From positions 1 through 64,000 of the forward strand of contig JBEBSD010000010.1 in assembly GCA_040394475.1 (NCBI GenBank): a stretch of 64,000 nucleotides of DNA, written 5' to 3'. The translations under genes were made by a program, and so were the position numbers. Source of the DNA: JBEBSD01 sp040394475. Its GTDB lineage: Bacteria; Bacteroidota; Bacteroidia; Cytophagales; Spirosomataceae. The first letter of the stretch is position 1; the number at the start of each line of letters is the position of its first letter. Of this stretch, positions 61,113-64,000 are shown piece after piece. The notes beneath the pieces are model-generated. The model saw only the letters and a program-made list of their open reading frames with translations, did not search any database and was not told the origin of the DNA.

Positions 61113-61274
61113 ATGCGATTCTCTGTTAATTACCTGGCTATAAGCCGGCTGGTACTCTGTGCCCTGTTGATTGGCGCAACTGCTGTAGGTTGCACAAAGG
61201 ATAAAGCCGTCATCCGCCCCACCGGCGAGCTTTCATCCGACCGCCCCCCGGAGATTCCCAAAGGCCCTTTCTGA
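61113..61274 (+). CDS. Small lipoprotein (53 aa)
   Basis: Short gene: 53-aa product with basic start (MRFSVNYLAISR), a hydrophobic run (LVLCALLIGATAVGC) and lipobox Cys at 27, leaving a 26-residue Pro-rich mature peptide (IRPTGELSSDRPPEIPKGPF). A strong terminator 26 bp after the stop supports a real transcript. No homologue is recognised. It starts the rightward group, directly divergent from the sigma gene, and may be a target of that sigma factor. Confidence 0.6.
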   Translation: MRFSVNYLAISRLVLCALLIGATAVGCTKDKAVIRPTGELSSDRPPEIPKGPF

Positions 61275-61300
61275 CAGTTAGGAGGCTGTCTCAAAAGCGC

Positions 61301-61333
61301 AAAAAGTCCCGGATTTGAGACCGGGATTTTTTT
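61301..61333 (+). terminator. Rho-independent terminator
   Basis: Stem TCCCGG/CCGGGA extended by flanking A and T runs (AAAAAG... / ...TTTTTTT), loop ATTTGAGA. It follows the small lipoprotein gene. Confidence 0.85.
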
Positions 61334-61418
61334 ATTTTTCCGTTTTTGCACCAATCCGGATAGTGGCCGGTCGCAGCCAACGCGTAAGCAATTCCCGCCA
61401 ACTTATGCAAAAAAAGTA

Positions 61419-61426
61419 TAGCTTTG
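61419..61426 (+). promoter_or_regulatory. Candidate promoter for sigma/anti-sigma operon
   Basis: TAGCTTTG matches TAnnTTTG, 30 bp before the ATG at 61457. No clear -33 TTTG. Confidence 0.5.
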
Positions 61427-61456
61427 TAGTTTCCTTAGCCACTACCCTCAGAGATC

Positions 61457-62608
61457 ATGGTGTTCCAGAATGTACAAGACTTTCTTTCTCAACTGAGAGA
61501 CACGCCGCATGAAGTATTCTATGCGAAGTTGGAGGCCGCTTTTGCAAAGCTCATCCGGGACCGCCTGGACACGGCCCGCTACCCGCAGCTGGATCCGGCT
61601 GCCTTCAGCGAACAGGTTTTTACCGAGTTTTTTGAAATGACGTCGGATTTCGATTTCGACGATGAGCTGACAGCTTCAGGACTTTCTTTGGAAGACTTCT
61701 TCGAAAAACTTTCCCGAGAAGTAGCCCTTATTTATCATCTGAATGAAGAACACCTGGTGAAAAGCGCCCTCGCAGATTTCTCCACGCAGCAGCACTATTT
61801 GTGGGATCTTGTACGGGAGCACTATGAGGCCCGGACCGCCGTTGAATGCCGTACACAGCCGTATAAGTTGCCGGATGATTATTTTCCACAGATTATTGAA
61901 AAAACGTTGTTGTGCATCACCGAAGCGTATGGAATTAAAAAACACCGGAAATTCTTTGGCTTTTCTTTATTTGCAGATGAAGTCCGGCTGAACGTTACGA
62001 TTGTCCGTAAGTATATTCAGATCCAGACCGAACTGATCCGGTTTTTACGGAATGACCGGCCTGTTGTCGATGATAACTGGAAATTAATCACCAGGTCCGT
62101 ACACGTTACGCTTAGAAAATACCGTCACAACAACGACCTGAGCGACGAATGGTGGCAACAGGAAGCAGAAGATCTGAGCAGCACCATTTTCCTAAAACTA
62201 AGAGAACACTTCGAAAAACGGGAAAACGTTCTCTATGTTCTTTTTAAAACCTATATAGATAAATTCGTATTCAACAGTATTTCGGACTGGTGGAAAAAAA
62301 CCCAACCCCTGGTTATACGGGCCACCGACTATTTTCACCCAATTCCGGAGGAAGAGACTACTGTCAGTATTACCAAACTGGTGGACTTGTATCAACAGGT
62401 AGCCCGCAAGCTGCGGCAAGATTATCACGAGGCGCTGATTAACCACTATTTGCACGGGTTAACCCATAAAGAAATCGGGCAACAGCTCGGAAAATCGGAA
62501 TCGGCGACCCAAAATTTTGTAGCAAGGGCTGTTGAGAAACTCAACCAGCTTATCTGCGAAGAAGCACAATTCGAAAAACGCTATTTATCCATTTGCCATG
62601 GCCGCTAA
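61457..62608 (+). CDS. Large atypical sigma-70-like factor
   Basis: 383-aa protein, about twice the size of an ECF sigma factor. The C-terminal 200 residues carry sigma-like parts: a region-2-like segment (DLSSTIFLKLREHFEKRENVLYVLFKTYIDKFVFNSISDWW, about 237-277) and region 4 (YHEALINHYLHGLTHKEIGQQLGKSESATQNFVARAVEKL, about 326-365) with a clear helix-turn-helix. The first 180 residues are helical and acidic, without a recognised domain (YPQLDPAAFSEQVFTEFFEM; LSLEDFFEKLSREVALIYHL). The following anti-sigma-like gene overlaps by 11 bp. Confidence 0.75.
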   Translation: MVFQNVQDFLSQLRDTPHEVFYAKLEAAFAKLIRDRLDTARYPQLDPAAFSEQVFTEFFEMTSDFDFDDELTASGLSLEDFFEKLSREVALIYHLNEEHLVKSALADFSTQQHYLWDLVREHYEARTAVECRTQPYKLPDDYFPQIIEKTLLCITEAYGIKKHRKFFGFSLFADEVRLNVTIVRKYIQIQTELIRFLRNDRPVVDDNWKLITRSVHVTLRKYRHNNDLSDEWWQQEAEDLSSTIFLKLREHFEKRENVLYVLFKTYIDKFVFNSISDWWKKTQPLVIRATDYFHPIPEEETTVSITKLVDLYQQVARKLRQDYHEALINHYLHGLTHKEIGQQLGKSESATQNFVARAVEKLNQLICEEAQFEKRYLSICHGR

Positions 62609-63239
62609 CCAACCAATTTCCGAAGCTACCAAACGTCTTTTTGTGCGGGGTAAACTATCCCCGGAAGAGCATTTTAAAATCCTGCAGGAAATGGAGGAAA
62701 ATCCTGTCTTGAGAGAGGAGATACAAATTCTGGAAGCCATGCTTCAGGTTGAAAAGGAGCAGTACATCGCCAAAAGAATGGCCCGGACCAGCGATCTCCC
62801 GAAAACCGGCACAACCGAAACACGGGTGATCCCGCTGTACAAAAAAACCTGGCTGCAGGTAGCGGCATCCCTGGTGCTGCTGCTGGTCATCGGAGGGATT
62901 ATCCGGACCAGGCTGCAGTCTGCGGACGGCACGCTGCTCACCCGGATCCCGGTGCTGGAAAGCGCCACGGGCTCATTGGGATGGGGGCCGGATGCCAAGG
63001 CTACCCAGGAAGTGATCACCCGTCTTATCACCGACCCCTCGGGCTCCCTGCGCTACCAGTTCTATGACGATACGCTGCGGATTTTTCTCCCGGAAGCAGG
63101 AAAATCGCTGTTGAAAGACAGGGCGCTCTACCTGGTCGACGATCTGCAGCATCGCCGGCTGCTGTTAATCCTGCATGACAGAAAATACCCGATCACCGGC
63201 GATACACGGGAAATTACACCCTTGATTGAAAGTGATTAA
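62598..63239 (+). CDS. Anti-sigma-like membrane protein
   Basis: 213-aa bitopic protein: cytoplasmic part (1-80) with RLFVRGKLSPEEHFKILQEMEENPVLREEI, the layout of the other anti-sigma-like protein at 59694-60383; one membrane helix near 89-107 (WLQVAASLVLLLVIGGII); periplasmic domain of about 105 residues (RYQFYDDTLRIFLPEAG, ALYLVDDLQHRRLLLILHDRKYPI). It overlaps the sigma-like gene by 11 bp and precedes the WD40 gene by 69 bp. Anti-sigma role inferred from pairing and topology. Start ATG 62598 chosen. Confidence 0.72.
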   Translation: MAANQPISEATKRLFVRGKLSPEEHFKILQEMEENPVLREEIQILEAMLQVEKEQYIAKRMARTSDLPKTGTTETRVIPLYKKTWLQVAASLVLLLVIGGIIRTRLQSADGTLLTRIPVLESATGSLGWGPDAKATQEVITRLITDPSGSLRYQFYDDTLRIFLPEAGKSLLKDRALYLVDDLQHRRLLLILHDRKYPITGDTREITPLIESD

Positions 63240-63308
63240 AGCGTAGTGATCGCGTAGAATTATGCGCTGCCGCAAATTCTTTCTATTACATTAGAACCGC
63301 CCCCCGAC

Positions 63309-64000
63309 ATGAATCCGGCTATACTTTTCCTGATCAGCAGCTGCCTGCTGAATTTTGCTTACAGCAACCTTCAGGCACAATCCCCTTTTCGGCTCCATCA
63401 TTTCCAGGCTGAATATTTTGACATTTCCCCCGACCATACCGCTATCGCCACGGGGCATCCGTTCGGGGGTATCAAAGTTATGGATATCGCCACAGGAAAG
63501 ATCATCGATGAGCTGGGAGGATCACTCACCGGCGATGACCATTACCCAGTGTCGAAGATCATGTATTCCAGGGACGGTAATCAATTATTCCGGTTCGGGG
63601 ACGATCGCTCCTCTTTTCAGGAGCTGACGGTGTATGATTTGAAGTCCTATGCCCTGGTGCGCCAGTTCAAAGGCAAGTCCGGAAAAACGCTCCTCTTATC
63701 GCCCGATGAAAAGCATGTATTGATTGAAGACCTGGCGGGCATTTTCACCTTGTTTGATTTTCAGAAAGGAACCAAAATCAAATCCCTGAAGACCATACCG
63801 GAGCTACAGAATGCTGTGGGAACAGTCCTGGCTCCGGACGGGAAACATGTGGTAGCGTACACGCAATCCGGTCTCATCCATTTTATTAACCTGTTTACCG
63901 AAGCTGTAGAAACGCTCGAATATCCGACCTGGTCGTCAGGGGCGGCAATCGAACTGACCACCCTGCAGTTTTCTCCGGATGGCTCCTGTTTTTTCACCCT
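63309..64000 (+). CDS. Exported WD40-repeat protein (5' part, runs off window)
   Basis: At least 230 residues, open at the right edge. Signal peptide about 1-24 (ILFLISSCLLNFAYSNLQAQ). WD40-like blades follow: YFDISPDHTAIATGHPFGGIKV, LLLSPDEKHVLIEDLAGIFTLFD, TVLAPDGKHVVAYTQSGLIHF, TLQFSPDGSCFF. In Bacteroidota such N-terminal propellers are often joined to a caspase or CHAT domain; the C-terminus lies outside the window, so this cannot be checked here. It follows the sigma/anti-sigma-like pair by 69 bp and is likely in the same operon. Confidence 0.8.
   Translation, partial: MNPAILFLISSCLLNFAYSNLQAQSPFRLHHFQAEYFDISPDHTAIATGHPFGGIKVMDIATGKIIDELGGSLTGDDHYPVSKIMYSRDGNQLFRFGDDRSSFQELTVYDLKSYALVRQFKGKSGKTLLLSPDEKHVLIEDLAGIFTLFDFQKGTKIKSLKTIPELQNAVGTVLAPDGKHVVAYTQSGLIHFINLFTEAVETLEYPTWSSGAAIELTTLQFSPDGSCFFT

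Overview
The window is chromosomal DNA of a member of the Bacteroidota, most likely a free-living Cytophagales or Chitinophagales type; the genus cannot be told from sequence alone. The basis is family content (DUF4270, DUF4907, PD40/OmpA and TolB-like outer-membrane proteins, a Bacteroidota-type MenB and SucC), promoters close to the Bacteroidota pattern TTTG-N19-TAnnTTTG, many short lipobox signal peptides, and base composition near half G+C. No rRNA, tRNA, CRISPR array or intact prophage was found.

Layout. 1-300 holds an 84-bp tandem repeat and GGTCTGTG hairpins. 0.4-2.8 kb: a gluconate-dehydrogenase-like subunit 3 and GMC oxidoreductase pair. 2.8-8.5 kb (minus): PyrR-like protein, glutamine amidotransferase, membrane glycosyltransferase, OmpA/PD40 protein, RidA-like protein. 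8.7-12.8 kb (minus): EVE protein, secreted protein, SAM methyltransferase and TPR lipoprotein in a tight operon. 13-20.8 kb: menB, PLP enzyme, hemA, histidine kinase, cmk, FAD oxidase. 20.8-28.9 kb: large TolB-like protein, LolD-type ATPase, sucC, glycosyltransferase plus flippase-like protein, ruvC. 29-32.5 kb: Rpn-type nuclease, sugar isomerase, AraC regulator, peptidyl-prolyl isomerase. 32.5-37.4 kb (minus): eno, divIC/ftsB-like, gpmI, a lipoprotein and galU, linking glycolysis, division and cell-surface sugar supply. 37.5-41.2 kb is accessory: rhodanese-thioredoxin fusion, a decayed group II intron reverse transcriptase, repeats, rpmB, rocD, and a four-helix-bundle (S23/IVS) gene enclosed by inverted heptamer arrays. 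41.2-47.8 kb: S41 protease, DUF4270, LytTR regulator, kelch lipoprotein, DUF4907, ceramidase-like protein. 47.8-53 kb: lone transketolase N-half, an epimerase-glycosyltransferase fusion, galactonate dehydratase, secreted isomerase. 53-64 kb: TPR histidine kinase, a secreted protein coupled to a truncated LemA, a CHAT-TPR protease-like protein between sigma/anti-sigma-like pairs, and a WD40 protein running off the right edge.

The most unusual structure is a set of perfect-register heptanucleotide arrays at four loci, with three different core words. In one case two arrays form an inverted pair around an S23 gene, supplying its start codon and the stop codon of the upstream gene, an architecture that resembles a 23S rRNA intervening sequence placed between protein genes. 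A second place to look is the CHAT-TPR/sigma/anti-sigma neighbourhood at the right end. A LytTR regulator with Glu at the phosphoacceptor position has a candidate shared operator upstream of the DUF4270 and kelch genes.
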